Assembly: GCA_965230565.1 (NCBI GenBank)
Contig: CBDDLH010000016.1
Location: forward strand, 2,170,001-2,234,000
Direction of reading: 5' to 3'
Source of the DNA: BCD1 sp965230565
GTDB taxonomy: Bacteria; Bacteroidota; Bacteroidia; Chitinophagales; Saprospiraceae
DNA: 64,000 nt
In this document: positions 35,301 through 43,704 of the stretch, piece after piece
Layout: each line of letters opens with the position of its first letter
Numbering within the stretch: position 1 is the first letter of the stretch
The notes under the pieces: generated by a model
Told to the model about the DNA's origin: nothing
Database searches by the model: none
What the model saw: the letters and a program-made list of their open reading frames with translations, nothing else
Made by a program: the position numbers and the translations under genes

Positions 35301-36735
35301 GGAAAACATCATCTTTTCTGATGACAGTGAAACAGAACACCCACTGTCCTATTTCTGGGATTTTGGAAACGGCCAGAATGCCCTGGGCGCTAATCCAGCC
35401 GCCTCCTTTGGCAAGGGCACTTTCACCATTATGATGATTGCTTCCACTGCTAATGGCTGTACCGATACCACCTCCCAGCAGATAACGCTTGTTGGACCTG
35501 AGGGCGATTTCTTTATGGATAATAATATTATCTGCGTGGGAGAAACCATCACTTTCCAACTGATCGATACGGTTGACGTGAGTTCTTATACCTGGAATTT
35601 TGGCGATGGTTCCCAGGAATCCAATGTCGATCCGGTGACCCATGCTTACGAATTCTTTCCTCCCGGTGGGGAAACTGTTGCTACCCTGGTGCTTGAAGGC
35701 CAGGATGGCGCCTGCACCTATGCTGTGGAAAACCCTGTATTCATTAGAGATCCGCAGGCCGATTTCCTGGTCAATGGGATTGATGAACTGGTTTTCTGTG
35801 ATGGAGATGTAAACTTCACCAATACTTCCTCAGGTGCTGACAGTTTCTTCTGGACCTTTGGAAACGGTCAAAGCTCCGGTGATACGGACCCATTTGTTTC
35901 CTACAATCCAGGTGAGTACGATGTAACGCTTGTAGCCACTGACAGCCAGGCAGGATGTTCTGACACACTCTCCAAACAAATCATTCTCGGGAACTTGCCA
36001 GATGTGGTTATGGTGGAAGATACTTTATGTCCCGGAGGAACCACCATTCTGACCATTGCCGATCCCATTGAAAACGGAACCTACATCTGGTCACCGGGCA
36101 GTTTCTTCGACGATCCGTTCGCGGAAACTCAGGAAGTGACGTTAGACGAAACCATGACGTTCAACGTGATCGTCAGGGATTCCACTGGTTGTGAAGGTTC
36201 GGATGACGGAGTCATTTCCGTGATCCAGCCAATACCATGGATGGATATTGATACCTCCCTTTGTCCTTCCGTGACCTATGAACCGGCCATTCCGGACAAT
36301 GATGGTTTTCATGTTTTCAGCTGGTCGCCATCTCCACCTCCATTTGCTCCTGAGACCAGTACCGAATTTGTATTGACAATTAATGATATCCTCAATTGTA
36401 ATTCAGAGCAATTCACCTATGGTGTTGCTGTTTTTGAAGGGGATAGTGAATACCTGATCCCGAATGTTTTCTCTCCGAACGGGGATGACATCAATGATGA
36501 ATTCAAAGCTTTTTATAACGAGGACTTTGCTGACCAGGTAGAAATCCTCGACTTCTGGGTTTACAACCGCTGGGGACAAAAAGTATATCACGGCAGTGGT
36601 CCAAATGCCGTTTGGGACGGCACCTATAAAGGAGAACCTGCACAGGCTGATATGTACATTTACAAACTGCAGATCCTGCTGGTATGTGAAGGCAGGGAAG
36701 TTACGGAATATGGGGAGGTGACGCTTTTGAGATAG
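32338..36735 (+). CDS. Giant PKD-repeat protein with gliding-motility-type (T9SS type B) C-terminus
   Basis: 1465 residues from the ATG at 32338; a TTG at 32326 would add four residues without improving the signal peptide (ends ISSAQ). Numerous PKD domains follow, each with an F/W-x-F-G-D-G-type core (VFGDGQTG, WDLGDGTTF, YYDFGDGISI, FWEFGDGQGS, WTFGDGTSS, WDFGNMQTS, WNFGDGSQE, WTFGNGQSS) and often a CAPL start. The C-terminal about 90 residues (NVFSPNGDDINDEF, YNRWGQKVYH, GEVTLLR) form the gliding-motility-associated sorting domain. It is an exported surface adhesin or matrix protein (inference). The palindromic element lies upstream and a bidirectional terminator downstream. Confidence 0.92.
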   Translation: MRLLLNSNPFKVKINFYARLFLTLSLIISFHYISSAQTASVTEGCAPLEVQFTPPAGQPSFFWTFQTGATSTLESPTNIFINPGTYEVEFRNVQDGPVIGTVTIQVYPEPVIELLTDTTEGCTPLLINFTADIDLAAGLEINEYEWVFGDGQTGLSAADVSHTYTDAGTFSPSLGIETNIESCNTTAIFTDLISVSTVEGVNFVTSPFPATACEPPLEVTFFNFTDDNGYTFEWDLGDGTTFDGYTPPAHTYDELGTFEVTLTVTDSNQCSGQISRLVEIGGPLADFIIPDTVCIMDSVVVVNISDEGLYHWETIPSTHYFYRPFTFEEGFLFTEAGFQDITLTVTLPDSSCSSTITKTVYVDDPDPSFESDPSYSCMAPLTVNYSPLSPDAVAWEWILPDGSESTDQFPTADLEYPDEDPFSEYGLKLFYTQLVVTNPSGCRDTLITIDSLFRPDAMFMPDVINGCAPLTVAFSDSSSSHEDIMNWYYDFGDGISITLDDSGDVLHLYEEPGSYDVQMSIVNEAGCVDTSYVVTIEVGGPIDIDFDADQTEICPGDTVQFNSLFDSEDIDAWHFETDDGRSFHCFGEEDLAWPFTTETGVYDVTLTVEYNGCYSSITKEDFITVKGPIAKIDYEINCDDPLEVMFRDSSFDATSVFWEFGDGQGSNNSFVDHEYFDTGDYTVILTAFNENTGCAPSSDTALVCVRNLQAAFTTDKDKYCLGVPMMLDASSSVDVNAHCGEGYTWFFENSSRPIITDTSYLEIPSQVPEEETIILVTTDINGCRDTVEHTVDIFNVTADFNFNDNTICAGADFPTVFTDLSTGDTTLVSWEWTFGDGTSSEDQNPMHIFGNPALSDSSYFVTLLVDDVLGCEGLITYELDFYEPVSEIFTFPGTPNICVGDEVDFTATDFTQQGSSLNYSWDFGNMQTSTNQSATITYNESGIYFVNLQFEEISSGCEGTANTLINVQSYPDADFTTSVDGQGIICYPENIIFSDDSETEHPLSYFWDFGNGQNALGANPAASFGKGTFTIMMIASTANGCTDTTSQQITLVGPEGDFFMDNNIICVGETITFQLIDTVDVSSYTWNFGDGSQESNVDPVTHAYEFFPPGGETVATLVLEGQDGACTYAVENPVFIRDPQADFLVNGIDELVFCDGDVNFTNTSSGADSFFWTFGNGQSSGDTDPFVSYNPGEYDVTLVATDSQAGCSDTLSKQIILGNLPDVVMVEDTLCPGGTTILTIADPIENGTYIWSPGSFFDDPFAETQEVTLDETMTFNVIVRDSTGCEGSDDGVISVIQPIPWMDIDTSLCPSVTYEPAIPDNDGFHVFSWSPSPPPFAPETSTEFVLTINDILNCNSEQFTYGVAVFEGDSEYLIPNVFSPNGDDINDEFKAFYNEDFADQVEILDFWVYNRWGQKVYHGSGPNAVWDGTYKGEPAQADMYIYKLQILLVCEGREVTEYGEVTLLR

Positions 36736-36841
36736 GAGAGAAAATGCAGAGTGCAAATTGCAAAGTGTAGGGTTCAAAATTGGAAACGGGCAGAATTTCT
36801 AAACTCATCATTCTGCGCTTTGCACCATACATCTCAAAAAT

Positions 36842-36881
36842 AAAAACCCTCGCTTCGATCGAAGTGAGGGTTTTTATTTTT
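36842..36881. terminator. Bidirectional terminator
   Basis: AAAAACCCTCGCTTC / GAAGTGAGGGTTTTT with GATC loop; A-tract on one side and T-tract on the other serve the converging PKD gene and the ferredoxin gene. Confidence 0.9.
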
Positions 36882-36901
36882 GAAGAATTAAAGCTGGAGT
36901 A

Positions 36902-37252
36902 TTATTCTCCGTGCATCCAGGCTTTCTTAGCCAGTAATTCTTCTTCTGATTCTCTGCGGTCTTCATCGTCTACACAGCAGTCAACCGGACAAACGGAAGC
37001 ACACTGTGGTTCATCGTGAAAACCTTTGCATTCCGTACACTTATCAGGAACGATATAATAGAACTCGTCAGAGATTGCTTCAAATTTCTCATCAGCATCG
37101 GCGCTACCGCCACCAGGAAGATCAATGGTACCGCTCAGTTCTGTACCGTCGGCATAAGACCATTCCTCATCTGGTTCATAGATCGCATTATTAGGACATT
37201 CTGATATACAGGCGTCACAATTAATGCATTCGTCAGTGATTATAATTGCCAT
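36902..37252 (-). CDS. 2[4Fe-4S] ferredoxin
   Basis: 116 residues. The first cluster set is CINCDACISECP near the N-terminus and the second is CTECKGFHDEPQCASVCP near residue 75-90; each is completed by the last Cys of the other. The spacing loop in the second motif (C-x2-C-x8-C-x3-C) is the Alvin/Chromatium-like type. An acidic insert separates the two motifs. It is a soluble, low-potential electron carrier. It is divergent from korA (216 bases to its start), so it is the obvious candidate acceptor for the Kor enzyme and possible donor to complex I (inference). Confidence 0.92.
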   Translation of the reverse strand: MAIIITDECINCDACISECPNNAIYEPDEEWSYADGTELSGTIDLPGGGSADADEKFEAISDEFYYIVPDKCTECKGFHDEPQCASVCPVDCCVDDEDRRESEEELLAKKAWMHGE

Positions 37253-37468
37253 CTTAAATCAATTTTAAATTGAATAATCGTGTTAAAAAAACCTTCTGAA
37301 AAGTTTCAGGTTACAACGTTAAGAAGGTTTGTAAATATAGTAAAAAAATTTTAATTATTTTTATGTAATTTAGAGCCAATATAAATTAGCCTTGTGTGAT
37401 CTGTGCTATTGTATTTTGAAAACAGAAAACATAAATTAGCGCGACTTATAAATAAAACACAAATTAAA

Positions 37469-39358
37469 ATGGCAGTTGACGATATTAAAACAGCGCCTGG
37501 GAATAATGGTGAGCCTGAAGTACTGGAACGGGTGGTTATTCTTTTCGTAGGTGATTCCGGTGATGGAATGCAGTTGACGGGTACCCAATTCTCTGACACC
37601 TCCGCCATGTTGGGAAATGACATTGCTACATTCCCAAACTATCCTGCAGAAATCAGAGCTCCGCAAGGTAGTATATACGGTGTATCCGGTTTCCAGGTAC
37701 ACATTGGTCAAACGGAGATCAGCACTCCCGGGGATGATGTTGATGTGCTCGTTGCGATGAATCCCGCAGCTTTGAAAACCAATCTTCACTCGGTTTCTCC
37801 AGGGAAAACCCTGATTATCGATACGGATAGTTTTTCCAGTAAAAACCTTGCAAAAGCGGGTTACGAATCAAATCCGCTGGAAGATGACAGCCTCGATAAT
37901 TATAAAGTTATTCAGGCACCGATCACTTCCCTGACCCGTACCAGTATCCTGGATATTGGACTGGACAACAAAAGTATGAACCGGAGTAAGAACATGTTCG
38001 CTCTGGGGATGGTTTTCTGGATGTTCAGCCGTCCGTTGACGCATACGGAGAGATTCCTCGAAAACAAGTTTAAGAATAAACCTAAGGTAATTGATGCCAA
38101 TAAGCGTGCCCTGAAGGCAGGCTACAATTATGCAGATACACTGGAATTACTCCCTTCTGCACATACGATCCTTCCGGCTAAAATGAAACCGGGGAAATAC
38201 CGGATCATCATGGGTAATTCAGCAACCGCCTGGGGTTTTCTTGCCGCTGCTGAAAAAGCAGGTCTCGAATTATTCCTCGGGTCCTACCCTATCACCCCCG
38301 CATCCGACATATTGCACGAGTTGTCAAAACACCAGCACTTCGGCGTAAAAACCTTCCAGGCTGAAGATGAGATCGCAGGGGTTTGTTCGGCCATTGGGGC
38401 AGCATTTGCCGGCGATCTGGCTATTACCACAACCTCCGGCCCGGGACTTGCTCTCAAAGGTGAAGCTATCGGTCTGGCGCTGATCACCGAATTACCAATG
38501 GTCATCGTCGATGTACAACGGGGTGGACCTTCTACCGGTTTGCCAACCAAAACTGAACAGTCTGACTTACTGCAAAGTTTGCACGGCAGAAACGGAGACA
38601 GCCCGGTGATCGTTATTGCCGCCAGTACTCCTGCCAATTGTTTTGATTATGCATACGAAGCTTCCAGACTTGCATTGGAACATATGACTCCGGTTATTCT
38701 GATGACTGACGGTTATATCGCCAATGGTTCCGAGCCATGGAAAATCAAGGAAATGAGTGAACTCGATTCGATCACTCCAAGAATTGCCAAAGCTGAGAAT
38801 GCGGACAGCTGGCAAGCTTATGCAAGAGATACAGAAACCCTCGCCAGAGAATGGGCGATTCCGGGCACACCGGGACTTGAGCACAGAATTGGAGGACTGG
38901 AGAAGGACAAACTGACCGGTAACGTTTCTTACGTACCTGACAATCATGAATACATGGTCAAAATCCGCGCCGAAAAGATCAAGAGGGTTGAAAATTATAT
39001 CCCGGAACTGAAGGTGGAAGGTGCTGAAGAAGGTGACCTGCTCATCGTAGGATGGGGAGGTACTTATGGCAGCTTGCACACGGCAGTGAATTATATGAAT
39101 GAGACCGGAGATAAAATTGGATATGTACACTTCAACTACCTCAACCCGATGCCTAAAAACACCGAAGAGGTATTTAAGAAGTTTGACAAGATCCTGGTTT
39201 GTGAATTGAACATGGGACAACTGGCAGCCGTACTGAGATCAAGGTATCCTGAATACAATTTCCTCAAGTACAACAAGATCCAGGGACTTCCATTCACCAT
39301 CATGGAACTGGTTCAAAAGTTCAATCAAATGCTCGGTAACGAACCGATCATTATTTAA
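37469..39358 (+). CDS. korA: 2-oxoacid:ferredoxin oxidoreductase, fused gamma-alpha subunit
   Basis: 629 residues from the ATG at 37469 (the earlier start at 37403 adds a poor leader). The N-terminal gamma domain (about 20-200) carries VGDSGDGMQLTGTQFSD. The alpha/pyrimidine-binding part (about 210-600) carries LGSYPITPASDILHEL, FQAEDEIAGVCSAIGA and TTTSGPGLALKGEA. With KorB it oxidises a 2-oxoacid, most likely 2-oxoglutarate, to the acyl-CoA, reducing ferredoxin. The 2-oxoglutarate specificity is assumed from similarity to Bacteroidota Kor proteins. It is co-directional with korB (67 bases). Confidence 0.92.
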   Translation: MAVDDIKTAPGNNGEPEVLERVVILFVGDSGDGMQLTGTQFSDTSAMLGNDIATFPNYPAEIRAPQGSIYGVSGFQVHIGQTEISTPGDDVDVLVAMNPAALKTNLHSVSPGKTLIIDTDSFSSKNLAKAGYESNPLEDDSLDNYKVIQAPITSLTRTSILDIGLDNKSMNRSKNMFALGMVFWMFSRPLTHTERFLENKFKNKPKVIDANKRALKAGYNYADTLELLPSAHTILPAKMKPGKYRIIMGNSATAWGFLAAAEKAGLELFLGSYPITPASDILHELSKHQHFGVKTFQAEDEIAGVCSAIGAAFAGDLAITTTSGPGLALKGEAIGLALITELPMVIVDVQRGGPSTGLPTKTEQSDLLQSLHGRNGDSPVIVIAASTPANCFDYAYEASRLALEHMTPVILMTDGYIANGSEPWKIKEMSELDSITPRIAKAENADSWQAYARDTETLAREWAIPGTPGLEHRIGGLEKDKLTGNVSYVPDNHEYMVKIRAEKIKRVENYIPELKVEGAEEGDLLIVGWGGTYGSLHTAVNYMNETGDKIGYVHFNYLNPMPKNTEEVFKKFDKILVCELNMGQLAAVLRSRYPEYNFLKYNKIQGLPFTIMELVQKFNQMLGNEPIII

Positions 39359-39425
39359 GTAGAAAAATCCAATATCTTTCGGGGAGTCAGGTATTGAGGA
39401 GATTGAAATCTGAAAAATTAAAAAA

Positions 39426-40430
39426 ATGGAAAATCCTAAATATACGTTTAAAGACATGGCCAGCGACCAGGAAGTACGCTGGTGTCCCGGCTGTGACGAT
39501 TATGTAATCCTGAGGTCTGTACAAAAGGCTTTGCCGGAACTCGGAGTTCGCAGGGAAAACTTTGTTTTCATTTCCGGGATCGGTTGTTCATCCCGTTTCC
39601 CTTATTACATGAACACCTACGGCATGCACAGTATCCACGGACGTGCCCCTGCCATTGCAACCGGTGTGAAACTCGCGAACCCGGAACTGAGTGTTTGGGT
39701 GATCACCGGAGACGGAGACTCCATGGCCATCGGTGGTAACCACTTCATTCATGTAGTGCGCCGGAATGTGGACCTGAACATCATTTTGTTCAACAACGAG
39801 ATCTACGGTTTGACCAAAGGTCAGTTTTCTCCTACTTCATCTGTAGGTTTGAGAACCAAATCCTCCCCTTACGGAAATACGCAGCCTCCATTCCATCCCG
39901 GCAGTCTTGCCATGGGTGCACAGGCAAGGTTTTTCGCCAGGGTGCCAGGAAATGTTCCTAAAGAAATGACCTCCGTTTTCGTGGAAGCGGAAAAATTCCA
40001 CGGAACGAGCGTAATTGAAGTATTGCAGAATTGTGTTATCTTCAATGATGCGGTTTTTGAAGGAATAACCCACAAAGACGTCAGGAACGATGCTCAACTT
40101 TGGGTGGAGCACGGCAAACCGATGATCTTTGGAAAGGATAAAAACAAAGGGCTTGTGCTCAATGGCCTGAAGCTGGAAACGGTGACTATCGGCGAAAATG
40201 GTATTACAGAGGACGATATTCTCGTACACGATGCCGAAGAAGTTGATAACACTTTACACCTCATGCTCTCCAAGTTGCAAACACCAACCGTTATGGGTGT
40301 TATCCGCAGCGTAAAAGATGTAACACTTGGAGACCGGGTTGCAGCTCAGATGGCTGAAGTTAAGAAAACAACCAAATTCAATTCGGTTAATGACCTGCTG
40401 CATTCAGGAGAAACCTGGGAAGTGGAATAA
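39426..40430 (+). CDS. korB: 2-oxoacid:ferredoxin oxidoreductase, beta subunit
   Basis: 334 residues. Cluster ligands are Cys20 and Cys23 (RWCPGCDDY), Cys54 (GIGCSSR) and probably a later Cys in LQNCVIF. The thiamine-diphosphate motif is GDGDSMAIGGNH to ILFNNEIYGLTKGQ (about residues 98-140). It binds TPP and one 4Fe-4S cluster and forms the catalytic dimer with KorA. No separate delta (2x4Fe-4S) subunit is encoded; the divergent ferredoxin may substitute. Confidence 0.93.
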   Translation: MENPKYTFKDMASDQEVRWCPGCDDYVILRSVQKALPELGVRRENFVFISGIGCSSRFPYYMNTYGMHSIHGRAPAIATGVKLANPELSVWVITGDGDSMAIGGNHFIHVVRRNVDLNIILFNNEIYGLTKGQFSPTSSVGLRTKSSPYGNTQPPFHPGSLAMGAQARFFARVPGNVPKEMTSVFVEAEKFHGTSVIEVLQNCVIFNDAVFEGITHKDVRNDAQLWVEHGKPMIFGKDKNKGLVLNGLKLETVTIGENGITEDDILVHDAEEVDNTLHLMLSKLQTPTVMGVIRSVKDVTLGDRVAAQMAEVKKTTKFNSVNDLLHSGETWEVE

Positions 40431-40776
40431 GTTACCGCTTTTGAATTGACACCTAACCAGAGCTGCGGAGCTTTGATACGGTTTCACTGAAATTATCGGT
40501 AATTGTTAAAATATTCCATAAGTGTGAAACCTAAATTAAAACCGCAAAATGCAGAATATTGAATGTAAAAATTTTTAATGCTTACATAGATTTTTCTATT
40601 TAAAAAATCAAAGCATTTCTAACCAATTTAGATATTTCCATCTAATGAATTGGATAAAATTACTTTTACATTTTTCATTCTGGATTCTGAATTTTACATT
40701 TAGCTTCAAATTAAAACGAGTTTATCTCTTTTTGAAGCTAAATTAAGGCTCCGCTGCTCTTTTAAAACCTGACATT
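40431..40776. promoter_or_regulatory. Leader region of the nuo cluster with 13-bp inverted repeat
   Basis: 346 AT-rich bases without genes. At 40698-40710 and 40731-40743 a perfect 13-bp inverted repeat (ATTTAGCTTCAAA / TTTGAAGCTAAAT) with 20-base loop lies 33 bases before the nuoA ATG. It could be an operator or a leader hairpin. No T-tract follows it, so a terminator is unlikely. Confidence 0.5.
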
Positions 40777-41127
40777 ATGGGATTAGAAGCTATTATTGTC
40801 TTTTTTATAGCCGGAATTGTCTTTGTAGGCGGTGCTATGATCGCCTCCAACCTTCTGGCTCCAAAATCCAAAAACGCTTATAAGGATGACCCATATGAAT
40901 GCGGCCTTCCCACCGAAGGACCAACCCACGTTCAATTTAAGGTAGGCTACTACCTCTTCGCCATTCTCTTTCTTGTCTTTGATGTTGAAATGGTTTTCCT
41001 CGTACCCTGGGCCGTTGTAATGAAAAGTATCGGAGGGATAGCTCTTCTGGAGGCTTTGATCTTTTTGATCATCCTCGGATTGGGGCTATTGTATGCCTGG
41101 AAGAAAAAAGCGCTTATCTGGGAATAA
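40777..41127 (+). CDS. nuoA: NADH-quinone oxidoreductase (complex I) subunit A
   Basis: 116 residues with three predicted transmembrane helices (about 5-25, 58-82, 88-108) and the conserved loop DDPYECGLPTEGPTHVQF carrying the family Cys. The second helix has the FDVEMVFLVPWA signature. It is a membrane subunit near the quinone entry. First gene of the 11-gene cluster; 39 bases to nuoB. Confidence 0.94.
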   Translation: MGLEAIIVFFIAGIVFVGGAMIASNLLAPKSKNAYKDDPYECGLPTEGPTHVQFKVGYYLFAILFLVFDVEMVFLVPWAVVMKSIGGIALLEALIFLIILGLGLLYAWKKKALIWE

Positions 41128-41166
41128 TTTTCAATTCCTGAATTCTGAACACCACAATCTCTCAAC

Positions 41167-41715
41167 ATGGATAATGCAGTAAATCAAAATGAATTAGGCA
41201 CCGTGATCAATGGTGGCAACGGTGGCAATATTCTCATTACTTCAATAGATAAAGTAGTCAACTGGAGCCGGGCCAACTCACTCTGGCCCCTGGTATTCGG
41301 CACAAGCTGCTGCGCCATCGAAATGATGGCCACCGGGGCTTCCCGTCACGACTGGTCACGCTTTGGAACCGAAGTCGCCAGAGCAACACCCCGCCAGGCA
41401 GACCTTATCGTCATTGCCGGAACCATCGTCAACAAAATGGCTCCTGTCCTCCGCAGATTGTACGACCAGATGGCCGATCCTAAATACGTTATCGCCATGG
41501 GTGCCTGCGCCATATCAGGAGGTCCTTTCTTCTACAACACCTATTCTGTTGTAAAAGGAGCCGACCATGTCATCCCGGTGGATGTCTATGTTCCTGGTTG
41601 TCCTCCAAGACCGGAAGCTTTGCTCTACGGCATTATGGAACTACAGAAAAAAATCAAAACCGAAAGAACGGGTAAAAGGATCAATCCGGACGAGAAATTT
41701 GCTGAAGGATTCTGA
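41167..41715 (+). CDS. nuoB: Complex I subunit B (N2 cluster)
   Basis: 182 residues. The N2 4Fe-4S ligands are Cys48-Cys49 (GTSCCAIEMM), Cys114 (MGACAISGG) and Cys145 (VPGCPPRPEA). It passes electrons to quinone in the peripheral arm. Length and motifs are normal. A 132-base spacer with CTTGTAACTCGCAAC-like sequence separates it from nuoC. Confidence 0.95.
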   Translation: MDNAVNQNELGTVINGGNGGNILITSIDKVVNWSRANSLWPLVFGTSCCAIEMMATGASRHDWSRFGTEVARATPRQADLIVIAGTIVNKMAPVLRRLYDQMADPKYVIAMGACAISGGPFFYNTYSVVKGADHVIPVDVYVPGCPPRPEALLYGIMELQKKIKTERTGKRINPDEKFAEGF

Positions 41716-41847
41716 TTCAGTCTTCAGTACTCAGTCAACAGAGGATAGTCAGCAGAAAGGATTTGAGGATTATGTGAAACAGATTGATACAGTTTTTCCG
41801 AAACCCGTAACGTGCAACTTGTAACTCGCAACACCAACCTTATCATC

Positions 41848-42306
41848 ATGGAAAAATCAGCTTTAAAAGAACTCATAGCTTCCTGGGCCGAAGGGATTGA
41901 ATTTGATGAAGAACAGGAATTCCTTCAGGTGAATATTCCTCCTGAACAGCTTCATGAAGTAGCCCAAAAGTTGAAGAACACTCCTGAAACTTCCTTCGAC
42001 TACTTATTCTGTCAAACCGGAGTAGACTGGCCGGATTGCCTGGAAGTGGTTTATCACCTCGAATCTACCCAACACGGACACATCATTGTTGCAAGAGCAA
42101 AAACAGAAAACAGGGACAACGCAAATCTCGACACCGTTTGTGATATCTGGCCAACTGCTGAATTCCATGAAAGGGAAATATTTGATCTTTTAGGCGTGGT
42201 TTTCAACAACCATCCTGACCTTAGGCGCCTTCTGCTGACAGACGAATGGGAAGGTCACCCCTTACGTAAAGATTATGTAGACGACATCAATATGATCAAC
42301 TACTAA
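41848..42306 (+). CDS. nuoC: Complex I subunit C (30 kDa)
   Basis: The start is the ATG at 41848; the ATG at 41812 would add twelve residues that are not family-like. 152 residues with the NuoC core: FDYLFCQTGVDW, HIIVARAKT, PTAEFHEREIFDLLGVVF and the end RRLLLTDEWEGHPLRKDY, which is the 30-kDa-subunit signature. It is a peripheral arm scaffold next to NuoD. It is separate from nuoD, not fused, unlike Escherichia coli. Confidence 0.94.
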   Translation: MEKSALKELIASWAEGIEFDEEQEFLQVNIPPEQLHEVAQKLKNTPETSFDYLFCQTGVDWPDCLEVVYHLESTQHGHIIVARAKTENRDNANLDTVCDIWPTAEFHEREIFDLLGVVFNNHPDLRRLLLTDEWEGHPLRKDYVDDINMINY

Positions 42307-42346
42307 TACGGTGGACGGCATACGGTGAACGGTTTTAGGTGGACGA
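42307..42346. repeat. ACGGTGGACGG-type tract between nuoC and nuoD
   Basis: TACGGTGGACGG, CATACGGTGAACGG and TAGGTGGACG follow the nuoC stop directly; the same units occur at 30718-30765 and 51973-52062. Confidence 0.85.
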
Positions 42347-42392
42347 GAAGTCGCTTTTTAAAAATTATCATTGAAAAGAAAAGAATCTAGAT

Positions 42393-43529
42393 ATGGAAGT
42401 TGTTGACAAGGACAAAAAGATACCTGGAGATGCTCTTAAGAGTCAGGAGTATTTCGTCAATATGGGGCCTCAGCACCCTTCCACTCACGGAGTTTTACGC
42501 CTGGTGCTGACCATTGACGGTGAGATCGTCAAAAAGATCGAACCTCATATCGGGTACATTCATCGCTCCATTGAGAAGATGTGCGAAAAGGACAGTTATC
42601 GCCAAATCGTGCATCTGACTGACCGTATGGACTATTTGTCCTGCCATATCAACAATGTCGCTGTTTGCCTTGCTGTTGAAAATGCCCTGGAGATCGAAGT
42701 ATCAGATCGTGTCAAAGTCATCCGAACGATTATCGACGAGCTTACCAGGTTAGCTTCTCATCAATTGTGGTGGGGAGTTATGGGAATGGACCTCGGTGCC
42801 ATCACCACCTTTCTTTACGGATTCCGCGACCGCGAAATGATCACAGACATTTTTGAAGAGACCTGTGGTGCCCGACTCACCATGAACTACAATAAACCAG
42901 GAGGATTGATGTTCGACATCCATCCCAATTTCCAGAAAAGAACCAAAGCATTTGTCGAACATTTCAAAAAGAAATTACCGGAATACGATCAGTTACTGAC
43001 CGGGAATGTCATTTTCCAGGAACGTACCAAAGGTATTGGCGTATTGTCAAAAGAAGATGCCATAGCTTTTGGGGTAACGGGACCTGCAGGGCGTGCTTCC
43101 GGTTTTGAATGTGATATACGTAAAAGAAACCCCTACCATGTGTATGATAAAGTTGAGTTTAATGAAGTATTGCTGGCAGAGGGAGATTCATTCGCCCGAT
43201 ATAAAGCCCGCATACAGGAGATGTGGGAGTCATTGAGCATTATTGAACAGCTGATAGATAACATCCCAGAAGGACCAATAGAAGAGAAAACGAATGCCGT
43301 GATCAAACTACCTAAAGGAGAATTTTACCAGCGGGTAGAAACGGCGCGTGGAGATTTTGGCGTATACGTCATCAGCGATGGCAAGAAAAGCCCTTACCGG
43401 CTGAAATTTCGTTCTCCGGGGTTCTCTAATTTATTTGTACTGGATAAGATCGCGAGGGGTTCAAAGATCGCTGACCTGATCGCCATCATGTCTACACTTG
43501 ATCTGGTGATGCCGGATATTGACAGGTAG
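42393..43529 (+). CDS. nuoD: Complex I subunit D (49 kDa)
   Basis: 378 residues, with MGPQHPSTHGVLRLVL at the start of the conserved core, the HRSIEKMCEKDSY block, NNVAVCLAVENA, ITTFLYGFRDRE and the end DLVMPDIDR. It forms the quinone-binding cavity with NuoB. nuoE, F and G, which follow nuoD in many bacteria, are absent: nuoH begins 175 bases later. Confidence 0.95.
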   Translation: MEVVDKDKKIPGDALKSQEYFVNMGPQHPSTHGVLRLVLTIDGEIVKKIEPHIGYIHRSIEKMCEKDSYRQIVHLTDRMDYLSCHINNVAVCLAVENALEIEVSDRVKVIRTIIDELTRLASHQLWWGVMGMDLGAITTFLYGFRDREMITDIFEETCGARLTMNYNKPGGLMFDIHPNFQKRTKAFVEHFKKKLPEYDQLLTGNVIFQERTKGIGVLSKEDAIAFGVTGPAGRASGFECDIRKRNPYHVYDKVEFNEVLLAEGDSFARYKARIQEMWESLSIIEQLIDNIPEGPIEEKTNAVIKLPKGEFYQRVETARGDFGVYVISDGKKSPYRLKFRSPGFSNLFVLDKIARGSKIADLIAIMSTLDLVMPDIDR

Positions 43530-43539
43530 GAAGTTAAAA

Positions 43540-43704
43540 ATGCAAAGTGCAGATGGAGCATAGCGACATCCCGTACACGATAGTGTCGGGAGTGATGAGT
43601 GCAAAACGAAGAATAAAAATTGACAATTGGATTTAGGGCTTAAACATTTTTTCCTTGTTCCCTTTTTCCCTTTTGTTTGTCCTTGAAAAAAAACAGGCTA
43701 GAAT
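43540..43704. repeat. nuoD-nuoH spacer with short repeats and a CCCG hairpin
   Basis: TGCAAAGTGCAGA-like units (also after nuoK, after nuoM and after the PKD gene) are followed by a hairpin at 43569-43591, TCCCGTACAC / GTGTCGGGA with one bulged base. Then comes a pyrimidine stretch (TTTTTTCCTTGTTCCCTTTT). This is where nuoEFG would be in the canonical order; no remnant of those genes was recognised. Confidence 0.6.
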
